Positions 16,610-25,508 of a stretch of DNA of 64,000 nucleotides are shown here, one piece after another (position 1 is the stretch's first letter; the number at the start of each line of letters is the position of its first letter). This DNA is from [Mycobacterium] stephanolepidis (GTDB lineage: Bacteria > Actinomycetota > Actinomycetes > Mycobacteriales > Mycobacteriaceae). The notes beneath the pieces are model-generated. The model worked only from the letters and a program-made list of their open reading frames with translations. It was not told the origin of the DNA and did not search any database. Position numbers and translations under genes: made by a program. Location: contig NZ_AP018165.1 in NCBI RefSeq assembly GCF_002356335.1, positions 4,774,001 through 4,838,000 on the forward strand, given 5' to 3'.

Positions 16610-18267
16610 ACGAGCGAACCCGCCCGGTAGGCCTCCCGCACCATGAATCGCTGACGTTTTCCACTCGTGGTCCGGGGAATGGTTCGCGCCGGCACCACAA
16701 TCACCTCATCGAGGGAGAACCCGAAGGCGGCACGTACACCGCCGGCGATGCGCGTGCGAAGTTCCTCATACTCGTCGGCTGTCGCGCGGGTTCCGACGAC
16801 GGCGATCACCGACTCACGGGCCCGCTGTTCGTCGCGCAAGGAGAAGACGACAGATACCGCACCGGAGCCGGACATATTGTCGATCTCCCGCTCGATGTCA
16901 TAGGGCGGGAAATTGCGGCCGCGCACGATCAGCATCTCCTTGTGTCGGCCCACCACGAACAGTTCACCATCGGTGAGAAAGCCTCGGTCGCCGGTGTCAT
17001 GCCAGCCACCCACAGGCGTGGCCACTCCACCGTCTGCTGTGAGGTAGCCCGCCATCACCGATGGCCCCCTCACCTGAATATCGCCGACCGCACCATCGGG
17101 CGCGGTCGCACCGCCCGGGGTGACGATCCGAAGCTCCAGGCCATCAACAACCTTTCCGCAGGAGACCACGAGCTCGCCGTCATCCGGACCATGGCCAACT
17201 CGCACCCTGCCGAAGGACCGCGCGTCGGGAATACAGGCTTGCAGCGCAACGGTTGTCGCCAGCACCGTCTCGGCCATGCCGTAGCACGGCACCAATACAT
17301 CTGTCCGCATCCCCAGCGGCGCAAAACTTTCGGTAACCTCGCGCAGCACCGAGAACGCGATAGGCTCGGCGCCGACGTAGGCGTGACGCAGTGACGACAA
17401 GTCCACGTCTACCACCGCACCACCACGCGAGATCGCCTCCGCTACCGCCCGATACGCGAATGGAGGTCCTGCGGTATGCGTGGACCCATGCTGGGACATG
17501 TGGCGTAACCAGGACACCGGATCCCGCAAAAACCCCATCGGGGTCATCACTCCGACCCGCAGGCCGTAGAGTAGCGCGGCCAGCACCTGGATGAATCCCA
17601 TGTCATGGTAGAGCGGCAGCCAACTGAACACTCGATCCCGCCCGCGTAATGCCCTTGTGCCATAAGCGATCGCACTGGCGTTGTGCACCACATTGCCGTG
17701 CGTCAACAACACTGCCTTAGGGGCCGACGTGGATCCGGAAGTGAGCTGGATGTGGTGGATATCGCCGGGATCGGCACGCGAGCAACGCTTCCAGTCAATC
17801 GGTTCAGCGTCGGTCAGCTCGTCATACATCACGACTACCGGGTGCGTGATCGCCACCTCTACCCGCGGCTGTGTGATCACCATGGCCGGGTTCAACACGC
17901 CCAGCGCCGCACTCAGATGCGCGACCCCCGCAGATTCCGGTCGCGAAGGCGTCGGCGGCGGTGCTATCCCGCACGGTACCGCGCCCAGCAAGAGCACTGC
18001 CAGCAGCGCGGTCAGGTACTCCTCGTCGCTCACCGCAATCATTGCCACCCGGTCGCCACGACGAAGACCCCGTGCAGCCAGCGCCGCAGCACGAATCCTC
18101 GTGGCATTAACCAGGTCTACCGCCGCAAGGGTATACAGATGGCGGCGCGAGTCGTAGAAGTCGTTCTGCTCCAACTCCGAGCGCAGCAGCGCGGCGTAAT
18201 CGATCGCGCCGGAGGCCAGGGCCGGAGCATTAGCCTTCATATGCCGACTAATTGCTATGTCACTCAT
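16606..18267 (-). CDS. Fatty-acyl-AMP ligase (adenylating enzyme)
   Basis: The 553-residue ANL-superfamily enzyme carries LTSGSTSAPKAVLLTHGN (P-loop), WLPLYHDMGF, CYGMAETVLATTV, HDTGDRG and the terminal TTSGKRQR lysine loop. Its layout fits the FAAL group, which loads acyl-adenylates onto carrier proteins rather than CoA. The start overlaps the stop of the acyl-carrier-protein gene by 4 bp, so that carrier is the obvious acceptor. It is the last gene of the seven-gene operon starting at 23084. The acyl chain it accepts is unknown. Confidence 0.9.
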   Translation of the reverse strand: MSDIAISRHMKANAPALASGAIDYAALLRSELEQNDFYDSRRHLYTLAAVDLVNATRIRAAALAARGLRRGDRVAMIAVSDEEYLTALLAVLLLGAVPCGIAPPPTPSRPESAGVAHLSAALGVLNPAMVITQPRVEVAITHPVVVMYDELTDAEPIDWKRCSRADPGDIHHIQLTSGSTSAPKAVLLTHGNVVHNASAIAYGTRALRGRDRVFSWLPLYHDMGFIQVLAALLYGLRVGVMTPMGFLRDPVSWLRHMSQHGSTHTAGPPFAYRAVAEAISRGGAVVDVDLSSLRHAYVGAEPIAFSVLREVTESFAPLGMRTDVLVPCYGMAETVLATTVALQACIPDARSFGRVRVGHGPDDGELVVSCGKVVDGLELRIVTPGGATAPDGAVGDIQVRGPSVMAGYLTADGGVATPVGGWHDTGDRGFLTDGELFVVGRHKEMLIVRGRNFPPYDIEREIDNMSGSGAVSVVFSLRDEQRARESVIAVVGTRATADEYEELRTRIAGGVRAAFGFSLDEVIVVPARTIPRTTSGKRQRFMVREAYRAGSLV

Positions 18268-18569
18268 GCCTGTTCGCGATGTTTCGCCTTATCGCTAAGA
18301 CGCTGACGGATAAGCACTCCGATATCGCCCACCACCGTGAACGCGAAGGCTTCTTCTTCGGGAATGAAGACCGAGAACCTATCCTCCAGTTCGTTCATCA
18401 ACGCCATCAGCACCACGGAGTCGACGGGCAAGGCCAGTAGCGGCGAGTCGACATCAACCGCCTCAAGGTCGACCTGTGCCAGATCCTCCGGGGGAAGCAG
18501 CCGGGTCAAGGCATCTCGAAGCGCACCGATGACTTCCATATCATCGGGGAGCGCAACGGTTTCGGTCAT
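18264..18569 (-). CDS. Acyl carrier protein
   Basis: The 101-residue single-domain carrier has the phosphopantetheine site ALPVDSVVLMALMNELEDRF (Ser 51), followed by the usual helix 2 and a short helix 3 (FTVVGDIGVLI). The acidic and hydrophobic pattern is right for an ACP. It overlaps the ABC ATPase gene upstream and the FAAL gene downstream by 4 bp each. It presumably holds the acyl intermediate on which the operon's enzymes act. No phosphopantetheinyl transferase is encoded nearby. Confidence 0.9.
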   Translation of the reverse strand: MTETVALPDDMEVIGALRDALTRLLPPEDLAQVDLEAVDVDSPLLALPVDSVVLMALMNELEDRFSVFIPEEEAFAFTVVGDIGVLIRQRLSDKAKHREQA

Positions 18570-19252
18570 TTTTCCTCTTTCTCCAGCAACACACCGTCCT
18601 CAAGGTGCAGCACCCGATCAGCGATCCCCGTGAGGCGCAGATCGTGCGTGACGATCACCACGGCCGCGCCTTGAGTCCTGGCGGCATCCGCGAGTTGTTC
18701 GGCCACCTTCTTCCCGGTAGCCGAATCCAGGTTCGCGGTGGGCTCGTCGGCCAGGACCAGGCCTGGGCGTGCCACCAGGGCTCGTGCGGCGGCGACGCGT
18801 TGCTTTTCTCCGCCCGAGAGCGCCGGTGGGCGATGGCCGGTCCGGTGCCCCAATCCCAGCTCGGTCAGCAGTTCCCTAGCCCGCGTCATCGCGGTGTCCT
18901 TCTTGACCCCGGCATAACGTAGCGGCAACGCCACGTTCTCAGCGCTCGTCAACGCGTTGAGCAGGTTGTATTCCTGAAATAGGAAGCCCAAGCGCTCCAG
19001 GCGGATTCGTGCACGTTCCCGTTCACCGAGCTCGCCAACGTTCTGTCCGTCGATCCGGACGTGCCCCGAACCCGGGGTTAGCAACAGTCCCATGACAAGA
19101 AGTGCAGTGGTCTTGCCTCCGCCGGAGGGGCCGACTACCAGAACCACCTCGTGCGGTTTGACTGTCAGATCCAGCCCCCGCAGGGCGCGCACCGCCGCGT
19201 CCCCGGTGCCGTACTGGTGTTCCACATTCTCAAGTTGCAGCACAGGATTCAT
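18566..19252 (-). CDS. ABC transporter ATP-binding protein (MacB/LolD type)
   Basis: The 228-residue ATPase has Walker [12 protein letters not shown]-loop [12 protein letters not shown], signature [16 protein letters not shown], Walker [14 protein letters not shown] and switch VIVTHD. This is the class that pairs with FtsX/MacB-like permeases. ATG 19252 is 5 bp after the permease stop; the frame open further upstream lies inside the permease gene. With the single permease it probably forms an exporter or membrane-extraction complex for the product of the operon. Confidence 0.95.
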   Translation of the reverse strand: MNPVLQLENVEHQYGTGDAAVRALRGLDLTVKPHEVVLVVGPSGGGKTTALLVMGLLLTPGSGHVRIDGQNVGELGERERARIRLERLGFLFQEYNLLNALTSAENVALPLRYAGVKKDTAMTRARELLTELGLGHRTGHRPPALSGGEKQRVAAARALVARPGLVLADEPTANLDSATGKKVAEQLADAARTQGAAVVIVTHDLRLTGIADRVLHLEDGVLLEKEEK

Positions 19253-19257
19253 CGAAT

Positions 19258-20364
19258 TCACCTCCGGAAGGCCTGAGCCGGGTCGATCCGTGAGACCCGC
19301 CGAACGGGAATCAGTGATCCGATGATCGCCATGACGCCCGTGGCCGCCGCCATCGCGGCGAGCATGGTGGGAGTGACCTGCACTGTGACGTCCCCGAGCC
19401 GGTCTTTCACCAGGAACTGCACCCCGTAGGTGACACCCGCGCCCAGCACATATCCGAGTCCGGCGATCAAGGCAGCCTGAGTAATCACAGTGCGGCACAG
19501 CTGCGCCGGACGAACACCCAGCGCGCGTAGCACTCCGAAATCACTCATCTGCTCGGTGGTCACCGCGAGCACGGTCAGCCCCACCAGTGCCACCCCGACC
19601 AGCGCGGCGATCCCGATCATCGTCTTCAATGGTCGTCCGATCATCGAGATCACAATCGCCCGGCTGTTCTCGGCGAACGTGTCGGAGGTGAGTGCGTCCA
19701 TTCCGGGCGCCGACTTACGGACCGAATCCGCGACCTGCTCGGAACTGAACCCCTCGGCCGGTTGAACCAGGAAGTAGGACACACGATTTCCCGCGCGCAG
19801 TAGACGCGTTGCATCGGGCAGGGAGATGAACGCATAGAAGTTGCCCACGGCGGCCGTTTGGTTCGACAACCCCACGACCGTGAAGTCACCGTCCACGAGC
19901 TGCACCGTGTCGCCGACGTGGATCTTGTTCTTCTTGGCGAGGACGCGATCGAGCACGACCTCACCTGGTCCCGCCACGTTGCGCCCCTCCGACAATGACC
20001 ACGGGCCCCCCACACCGGTGGCCGTGTCGTATCCGACGACGAAGTAGGCGGTATGCCCGCCGTTGTGAACGAAATCCGATGGGAGCCCGAGAATCGGGTC
20101 GGCCGACTGCACACCGGGGACCTTCAACAGCCGGTCCTTGCCGTCGGCGGGCAACCACGACACCGCACGGAACATCTGGGAGACGCCGGGCTGGACAACC
20201 CACACCGCCCCCTTGGAGTGGTCTATGTAGGTGGTGACCTGATTCGTGGTGCCCACGAAAATGCCCGACATCACCAACACCAGGATTACCGCGACGGCGA
20301 CCCCGATCACTGAAAGGACAAATCGGGCGCGTTCTGCGACAAGGTTCTTGACGGCGACGATCAT
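19258..20364 (-). CDS. FtsX/MacB-like ABC transporter permease
   Basis: In this 368-residue protein one transmembrane helix (about residues 15-38) is followed by a large extracytoplasmic domain (about 40-240). Three C-terminal helices (about 250-275, 295-320 and 330-355) follow, then a short tail RRVSRIDPAQAFRR. This is the four-helix FtsX topology used for mechanotransmission export rather than channel transport. The start overlaps the cysteine desulfurase stop by 4 bp, and the ATPase follows after 5 bp. Confidence 0.9.
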   Translation of the reverse strand: MIVAVKNLVAERARFVLSVIGVAVAVILVLVMSGIFVGTTNQVTTYIDHSKGAVWVVQPGVSQMFRAVSWLPADGKDRLLKVPGVQSADPILGLPSDFVHNGGHTAYFVVGYDTATGVGGPWSLSEGRNVAGPGEVVLDRVLAKKNKIHVGDTVQLVDGDFTVVGLSNQTAAVGNFYAFISLPDATRLLRAGNRVSYFLVQPAEGFSSEQVADSVRKSAPGMDALTSDTFAENSRAIVISMIGRPLKTMIGIAALVGVALVGLTVLAVTTEQMSDFGVLRALGVRPAQLCRTVITQAALIAGLGYVLGAGVTYGVQFLVKDRLGDVTVQVTPTMLAAMAAATGVMAIIGSLIPVRRVSRIDPAQAFRR

Positions 20365-21551
20365 CGGATCATCCCGCCGGCCATGGCGCGCAACCTCTGT
20401 ACGGCCCGGGTAGTGACCGCGACGACCCTGTCGACATCATCCGGTGACACGTCCGGCCCCATCGAGAACCGCACCGTCGCCCTCGCCTGGTCCTCGGTTA
20501 GCCGCATCGCCTGCAGCACATGAGAAACCGAGTCTTCTCCAGCATGGCAGGCCGATCCGGTGGATACATAGATGCCGTGCATATCGAGATCATCGGCGAG
20601 GGTGTCGGCGCGAATTCCATCAAAGCGCACGCTGATTGTCTCCTCCAGCACTGGCTCTGCCACGTTGAGATGCACACCGCCCACCGCGCCTAGCCCGTCC
20701 ACCAGTCGCTCGCGCCGGTCCCGCATGCCCAATCGATAGCCCATCGATACCGAGCGCAGACACACGTCGGCCGCGGCGGCCATGCCCAGCGCACCGGGCA
20801 CGTTTTCGGTACCCGCGCGCAGCCGGTTCTCCTGCGGTCCCCCCCGCATGACCGGCAACAAGTGATGTCCACCGCGTACCAGTAGCGCACCCATTCCCCG
20901 CGGGCCGCCGAACTTGTGCGCGGAAACCGAGATCATCGTGGCACCAACGCTTGCCAGATCAAGCTTGCCCGCAGTGTGCACGGCGTCCATGTGGAACGCC
21001 GCACCCGACCGTGCGGCGATCTCGGCGATCTCCCGTACGGGTTGGATGGCGCCAGTCTCGTTGTTCGCGTGCATCACCGAGACCAGCCGCGTCTCGCGGC
21101 GCAGCGCACGAGCCACGTCCGCCGCATCCACGTGTCCGGTCGACGCGGGATCGACGAAGGTCACCTCCACACCCAGGTCCCGCAATGCATGAGCATTCGC
21201 CAGCACGGCCGGGTGCTCGATCGATGAGGTCACCAGGTGGCCTTTAAATCCCACGGCCGCAAAGGTTCCCCACAATGCCAGAGTGTTCGCCTCGCTTCCG
21301 CCGGAGGTCAGCACCACCTCCTCGGCATCGGCACCGAACAGCTGAGCGACGGTCCGGCGGGCATCGATGAGGGCGTCGGCGGCGTCCCGTCCAGCGCTGT
21401 GTCGGCTCGACGGATTCCCGACCAGCCGGTGCCCGCTCAATATCGCCTGTGCGGCACGCGGATGCAGGGGTGCGGTGGCCGCGTAGTCCAAGTAGATCTC
21501 TGCCGACGCTATCTGCGCGGGTGGGCTAAGTACCGGGGAGGGTGCTGACAT
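20361..21551 (-). CDS. Cysteine desulfurase (NifS/IscS class)
   Basis: In this 396-residue PLP enzyme the cofactor lysine is in SVSAHKFGGPRG (Lys 213) and the catalytic cysteine in STGSACHAGEDSVSHVL (Cys 335). Substrate motifs LTSGGSEANT and HANNETGAIQ are intact. It should take sulfur from cysteine as a persulfide. It overlaps the IscU-like gene by 26 bp and the permease by 4 bp, so it is a dedicated member of this operon and not part of a SUF or ISC housekeeping cluster; none of those partner genes is present. Confidence 0.95.
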   Translation of the reverse strand: MSAPSPVLSPPAQIASAEIYLDYAATAPLHPRAAQAILSGHRLVGNPSSRHSAGRDAADALIDARRTVAQLFGADAEEVVLTSGGSEANTLALWGTFAAVGFKGHLVTSSIEHPAVLANAHALRDLGVEVTFVDPASTGHVDAADVARALRRETRLVSVMHANNETGAIQPVREIAEIAARSGAAFHMDAVHTAGKLDLASVGATMISVSAHKFGGPRGMGALLVRGGHHLLPVMRGGPQENRLRAGTENVPGALGMAAAADVCLRSVSMGYRLGMRDRRERLVDGLGAVGGVHLNVAEPVLEETISVRFDGIRADTLADDLDMHGIYVSTGSACHAGEDSVSHVLQAMRLTEDQARATVRFSMGPDVSPDDVDRVVAVTTRAVQRLRAMAGGMIR

Positions 21552-21927
21552 CTTCGTGAATTCCGTTGCGGTAGTTGTTGGCTAGACGTTGTGCGACATC
21601 GGCGCCCAGGGCGGCGACGTGCTGCTGTTCCGGCGAGAGGCCCCCCGCCCATTCCGCAACATGGCCCGCTTCGATCGCCGCGATCGTTTCCACCGGCATG
21701 CCGGTGAGCCGCTCGGTGAGGATGGACGCGACTGCCAGGGAAGCCGAGCATCCGTAGGCCTCGAAGCCGACCTGACTCACGGCCTCGCCCTGCACCTGCG
21801 CAGTCAGCAGGATCTGGTCCCCGCACACCGGGTTGCCGATGAACGCCGAAACATCAGGTTGCGCAAGGCGACCCGAGTTGCGCGGGTTGGTGAAGTGATC
21901 GACCACCGTCGGACTGAACCGGGGCAC
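21526..21927 (-). CDS. IscU/NifU-N-like protein lacking the third cysteine
   Basis: The 133-residue product aligns with IscU: SPTVVDHFTNPRNSGRL, GNPVCGD (Cys 35, Asp 37) and AYGCSAS (Cys 60). At the third conserved position, where IscU has H-C-S-I-L-A, this protein has HVAALG (His 103, Val 104), so one cluster and sulfur-receiving cysteine is absent. The start is GTG 21927, overlapping the stop of the LuxE-like gene (TAGTG). It may accept sulfur from the adjacent desulfurase for a purpose other than ordinary Fe-S assembly; that is inference. Confidence 0.85.
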   Translation of the reverse strand: MPRFSPTVVDHFTNPRNSGRLAQPDVSAFIGNPVCGDQILLTAQVQGEAVSQVGFEAYGCSASLAVASILTERLTGMPVETIAAIEAGHVAEWAGGLSPEQQHVAALGADVAQRLANNYRNGIHEDVSTLPGT

Positions 21928-23084
21928 TAGGCGTCCACCCCTTGAACCGCCCCCGCCGACACCAACTCGCACTCGGAAACGACTTCCCGTGAGTCGATGT
22001 ACTTTTCGATACTTACTGCGCAGCAGCCCAATTCAGCACCCTGGCGCCGCCGCCGGAACTTCACGGTCTGGCCGGTACGGCCGCAGGGGCAGTCACCCTC
22101 GTCTACCTCGCCGACATCGTCCGAGAGCAGGAAGCCGGGGTACGCGGTGTTCAGCGCGTCAAGAATCGCTATTCCGCCGGTCTTCCCGGGTCCAAGCTCG
22201 ACGGACGCGTCGGTGACGTCCCGGATCGAGATGTAGCACCACGGCGGCACATGTTTACGTTGATGCTCGCACTCGATGGCGAGCATGTTGGACTCGATCA
22301 TGCCGTACATGTCGCGGATGCGGGTGCGGTCGATGCCCAGCACGCGGTGCGCCTTGTCGTTGAAGTCGTCCCGGCTGATCGAGTTTCCGGTGTATTGCTT
22401 CCAGCCGCCCAGCATGATGATCAGTGAGTCGGGGTCGAGGGTGAGCGGAATGTCCTCCAGCTCCAAATACTTCAGGAATCTGGCGATGATGAACGGAGGA
22501 CCGATCAGGTGCCGGGTCATCCGGCCCTCCCAGCTCCGCAGCTGCGCCAGCGCCTCCTCGGGGTCGAAGGAGTACTCACGCACGATGTAGCGATGGTCAT
22601 CGAGCATGCCGGTGAGAAGGTTGAAGATCTTGACCATTCCCATCTCGGGCACCTCGGCGGTGGACGGGCACAGGAACAGCCCCGCGCCCTGGGAGATACC
22701 GAAGAAGTCCCGGTATCCACCGAAGATTCCGACCGACGCCCGGGTCACCGTCGTCGAATCGCGCCGCGCCACCGATGGCACACCGCTTGTGCCGGTGGAA
22801 CGAATCTCGATCTCGACATCCTCAAGACCGCAGGTCATGAGCACATGCGCGCCGGCCTGCTTGAACATGCTGACGGGAAGCAGAGGGATGCGCTGCAAGT
22901 CGGCCCAGTCGCGGATGTCACTCGGAGTGAGTCCGGCGGCGTCGCACTGGGCACGGTAGAACCCATTGCGTTCGAAGTGCAGCGCGAAGGCCTGACGCAC
23001 CACGCCGGTGAGCGACGCGCGCCAGTCGTCCCGCGCCACCCGAAGGGCTTCCCCCGGCATCCCGAGCATGGTGACCAATTCCAC
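21927..23084 (-). CDS. LuxE-like acyl-protein synthetase / phenylacetate-CoA-ligase-like adenylating enzyme
   Basis: The 385-residue product has the LuxE/PaaK-type adenylation features: IRSTGTSGVPS (phosphate loop), GGWKQYTG, DMYGMIESNML and a C-terminal CPCGRTG knuckle. LuxE activates fatty acids as acyl-AMP and transfers them to a protein cysteine; the relatives include coenzyme F390 synthetase. GTG 23084 is preceded by a strong AAAGGAG at 23092-23098. It is the first gene of the seven-gene operon. No luciferase genes are present, so light emission is not implied. Confidence 0.85.
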   Translation of the reverse strand: MELVTMLGMPGEALRVARDDWRASLTGVVRQAFALHFERNGFYRAQCDAAGLTPSDIRDWADLQRIPLLPVSMFKQAGAHVLMTCGLEDVEIEIRSTGTSGVPSVARRDSTTVTRASVGIFGGYRDFFGISQGAGLFLCPSTAEVPEMGMVKIFNLLTGMLDDHRYIVREYSFDPEEALAQLRSWEGRMTRHLIGPPFIIARFLKYLELEDIPLTLDPDSLIIMLGGWKQYTGNSISRDDFNDKAHRVLGIDRTRIRDMYGMIESNMLAIECEHQRKHVPPWCYISIRDVTDASVELGPGKTGGIAILDALNTAYPGFLLSDDVGEVDEGDCPCGRTGQTVKFRRRRQGAELGCCAVSIEKYIDSREVVSECELVSAGAVQGVDA

Positions 23085-23091
23085 TGCACGT

Positions 23092-23098
23092 CTCCTTT
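23092..23098 (-). promoter_or_regulatory. Strong ribosome-binding site of the seven-gene operon
   Basis: AAAGGAG lies 7 bp upstream of the GTG start of the LuxE-like gene and fixes that start. A CATAAT -10-like element is further upstream on the minus strand, within the 110-bp divergent gap to the carboxyltransferase gene. Confidence 0.7.
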
Positions 23099-23194
23099 GA
23101 CTGCCTAGCCCACACAGGGCACCGGTGGAGTGGTCGAATCATCGTGAGGAAAAGTTCCCGCAGAGTCTCGGGCCATTATGGAAGAGTCCGGGCC

Positions 23195-24739
23195 ATGGCT
23201 GATGAACCTCTGCGCGCTGACCACGCTGAGCTATTGAGGCGACGTGCGCTTACCGAAGACGCGGCTCGTCCCGATGCGGTTGCCCGCCGCCATGCGGGCG
23301 GCGGACGCACCGCGCGCGAGAACATCGCCGACCTGGTCGATGCGGAGTCGTTCGTCGAATACGGCCGATTCGCTACCGCTGCGCAGCGCCAGCGACGCGA
23401 CATCGCCGACTTGATCGCCCGCACACCCGCCGATGGCCTGGTGGCTGGGACCGCACGGATCGCAGGTCATCCGTGTGCCGTGCTCTCCTACGACTACACC
23501 GTGCTCGCCGGGACGCAGGGCGCGCTTGGACACCACAAGAAGGACCGGCTGTTCGATCTCATCGAGCGCATGAAGCTGCCGACGGTGTTCTTCGCCGAAG
23601 GCGGCGGCGGGCGGCCCGGGGATACGGACTATCCCGTCGTCTCGATGCTCGATGTACGAGCGTTCAAATTGTGGGCCGCGCTGTCGGGCGTAGTGCCGCG
23701 GATCTCCGTGGTCAAGGGCCGGTGCTTCGCGGGCAATGCTGTCATCGCGGGATGCTCGGATCTGATCGTGGCGACCAGAGACACATCCATCGGCATGGGC
23801 GGTCCGGCCATGATCGCGGGCGGCGGACTCGGCGAGGTACATCCGGACGAGGTCGGGCCGCTGTCGGTGCAGTCGCCCAATGGGGTGGTCGACGTCGTCG
23901 TCGACGACGAGCAGCAAGCCGTCGCCGTGGCCAAACGGCTCATCGGATACTTCCAAGGAGCGGTAGAGCCGAGGCCTGCAGCGGACCAAACTATCTTGCG
24001 CACAATGATTCCCGAACGTGCGCGGAGAGCCTATCCGGTGGGGCCCATCATCGAGACGCTGGCCGACGAGGACTCGGTGACGTTCCTTCGAGAGAAGTTC
24101 GCACCCGAGATGGTGACGGTACTCGCGCGTATCGAGGGCCGCGCAATCGGGATCCTGGCCAACAATTCGATGGTGATGGCAGGGGCGATCACGGCCGCCG
24201 CGTCGGATAAGGCCGCTCGGTTCCTGCAGCTGTGCGACGCATTCGGGTTGCCGGTGCTCTCGCTTGTCGACTGTCCGGGCTACATGGTGGGTCCTGCCGC
24301 GGAGGCCGATGCGTTGGTACGGCGCGCCTCGCGCATGCTCGTCGCCGGGGCGGCACTTCGCGTACCGCTTGTCTCAGTCATCCTGCGCCGAGGCTACGGC
24401 CTTGGGGCGCAGGCCATGACCGGCGGCAGCCTGCACGAACCACTGCTGACGGTGGCCTGGCCTGGCGCGCATCTGGGACCCATGGGCTTAGAGGGTGCGG
24501 TGCGTCTGGGGCTACGCAAGGAATTGGAGGCGATTCCCGACGAGGCTTCCCGGGAGGAAGCCGTGCGTCAGGCCACCGCCGCGGCACAAGAGAATGCCAA
24601 GGCGCTCAACGCCGCACAGATTTTCGAGATCGACGATGTGATCGATCCAGCAGAGACGCGATCGCTCATCGCCTCGACATTCGCGGCGGCCATGCGAGAA
24701 CCGCTGCCGCCACGCAGATCCGTCGTCGACACCTGGTAG
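23195..24739 (+). CDS. Acyl-CoA carboxylase beta (carboxyltransferase) subunit
   Basis: The 514-residue product has both crotonase-fold halves of the carboxyltransferase. The N-half has GGGRTARENIADLVD, SYDYTVLAGTQGALGHHKKDRL and the oxyanion region FFAEGGGGRPGD. The C-half has GILANNSMVMAGAI, LSLVDCPGYMVGP and RRGYGLGAQAMTGG. It should transfer CO2 from biotin to an acyl-CoA; no biotin-carrier subunit is nearby. ATG 23195 is chosen over the upstream in-frame start at 23144. Divergent from the LuxE-like operon, so it could supply a malonyl-type building block. Confidence 0.9.
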   Translation: MADEPLRADHAELLRRRALTEDAARPDAVARRHAGGGRTARENIADLVDAESFVEYGRFATAAQRQRRDIADLIARTPADGLVAGTARIAGHPCAVLSYDYTVLAGTQGALGHHKKDRLFDLIERMKLPTVFFAEGGGGRPGDTDYPVVSMLDVRAFKLWAALSGVVPRISVVKGRCFAGNAVIAGCSDLIVATRDTSIGMGGPAMIAGGGLGEVHPDEVGPLSVQSPNGVVDVVVDDEQQAVAVAKRLIGYFQGAVEPRPAADQTILRTMIPERARRAYPVGPIIETLADEDSVTFLREKFAPEMVTVLARIEGRAIGILANNSMVMAGAITAAASDKAARFLQLCDAFGLPVLSLVDCPGYMVGPAAEADALVRRASRMLVAGAALRVPLVSVILRRGYGLGAQAMTGGSLHEPLLTVAWPGAHLGPMGLEGAVRLGLRKELEAIPDEASREEAVRQATAAAQENAKALNAAQIFEIDDVIDPAETRSLIASTFAAAMREPLPPRRSVVDTW

Positions 24740-25425
24740 CTACTCACTGCCTGCCGCTACGAACTCGCGTTTTCCATACTGAATGGTGGCGTCCTGCCAC
24801 CGGCCACCGGCCGCATCCACGAGGCGACGCGCGGTGCCCAGATCCTTGATGCCCGCGATCAGGATCAGCCACCCGTCTTCAGTGATCGAGCCGCCGACCA
24901 ACGCCTCACGTGCAGACGCATCTGCTTCCAGCGCATCGTGGAACCGCACCCGGTCGATACCCGGAACCTCCACAGCCACAGCATTTATCTCTGCATCCCC
25001 GGTCGGCAGGTATTCAAAGGTGAGCACAGATTCCTGACCATACTGCCGCCCCACCTGCTCACCGATGCGTTGCAAGTCATCGCGATCCACGCACGCGAGT
25101 TCGAAGGCGCGCGACCTCTCATAGGTCATGCGGTTGTTGTCCTGAGACCAGTACACGCCGTCGACCGGTGTCGAGCGCACGGGCAGCACCAGGTGCTGAG
25201 CGGTCATCGCGCTCACCTGCAGCGAGAAGTCATCGAGGGGGTCCAGCAGACGCCCATCGGCGGGGTCGGTGATGACCGCAACGTTGTTGGTAGCGAAGAG
25301 CTCCGCCTGGGGCGGGCGGCATCACCCGGAACGCACGCCTGTGGGTCGGCATGAGCGAACCCCACAGGCGGCCCCCCGAAGACGAGCGCCAGCGCCGCAA
25401 TTCCGATCGCGAAAACGCGAGTCAT
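24740..25425 (-). pseudogene. Secreted protein of unknown function, frameshifted after the signal region
   Basis: The 5' segment encodes a clear signal peptide (MTRVFAIGIAALALVFGGPP, cleavage near AHA-D) and about ten mature residues (DPQACVPGDA). The coding frame then shifts near 25307-25320, in a GC-rich GGGGCGGGCGG tract. The remaining mature protein continues in another frame as ELFATNNVAVITDPADGRLL to the stop at 24740. Total length is 686 bp, so one base is missing. Restored, the protein would have about 228 residues. I recognise no domain. It is either a pseudogene or an indel error. Confidence 0.65.
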
Positions 25426-25508
25426 CCGACCTATTATTCCGGCACATCACTCCTGACGGAAGTGTGGGTTTGACCTCAAGCGCACTTGAGATTCTAGGTT
25501 GTGGATCC

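Noticed and set aside
20361..21927. Housekeeping ISC or SUF iron-sulfur assembly locus
   Set aside because: No SufB/C/D, IscA, ferredoxin or chaperone genes adjoin; the pair is embedded between LuxE-like and ABC-transporter genes, and the IscU-like protein lacks a key cysteine.
21927..23084. Bioluminescence genes suggested by the LuxE-like product
   Set aside because: No luxA, luxB, luxC or luxD homologue is present; LuxE-like adenylating enzymes occur in many non-luminous pathways.
23231..23989. Minus-strand 252-codon frame opposite the carboxyltransferase, and similar frames at 22509-23108 and 3465-4223
   Set aside because: All are complementary to genes with clear family motifs and have no recognisable fold themselves.
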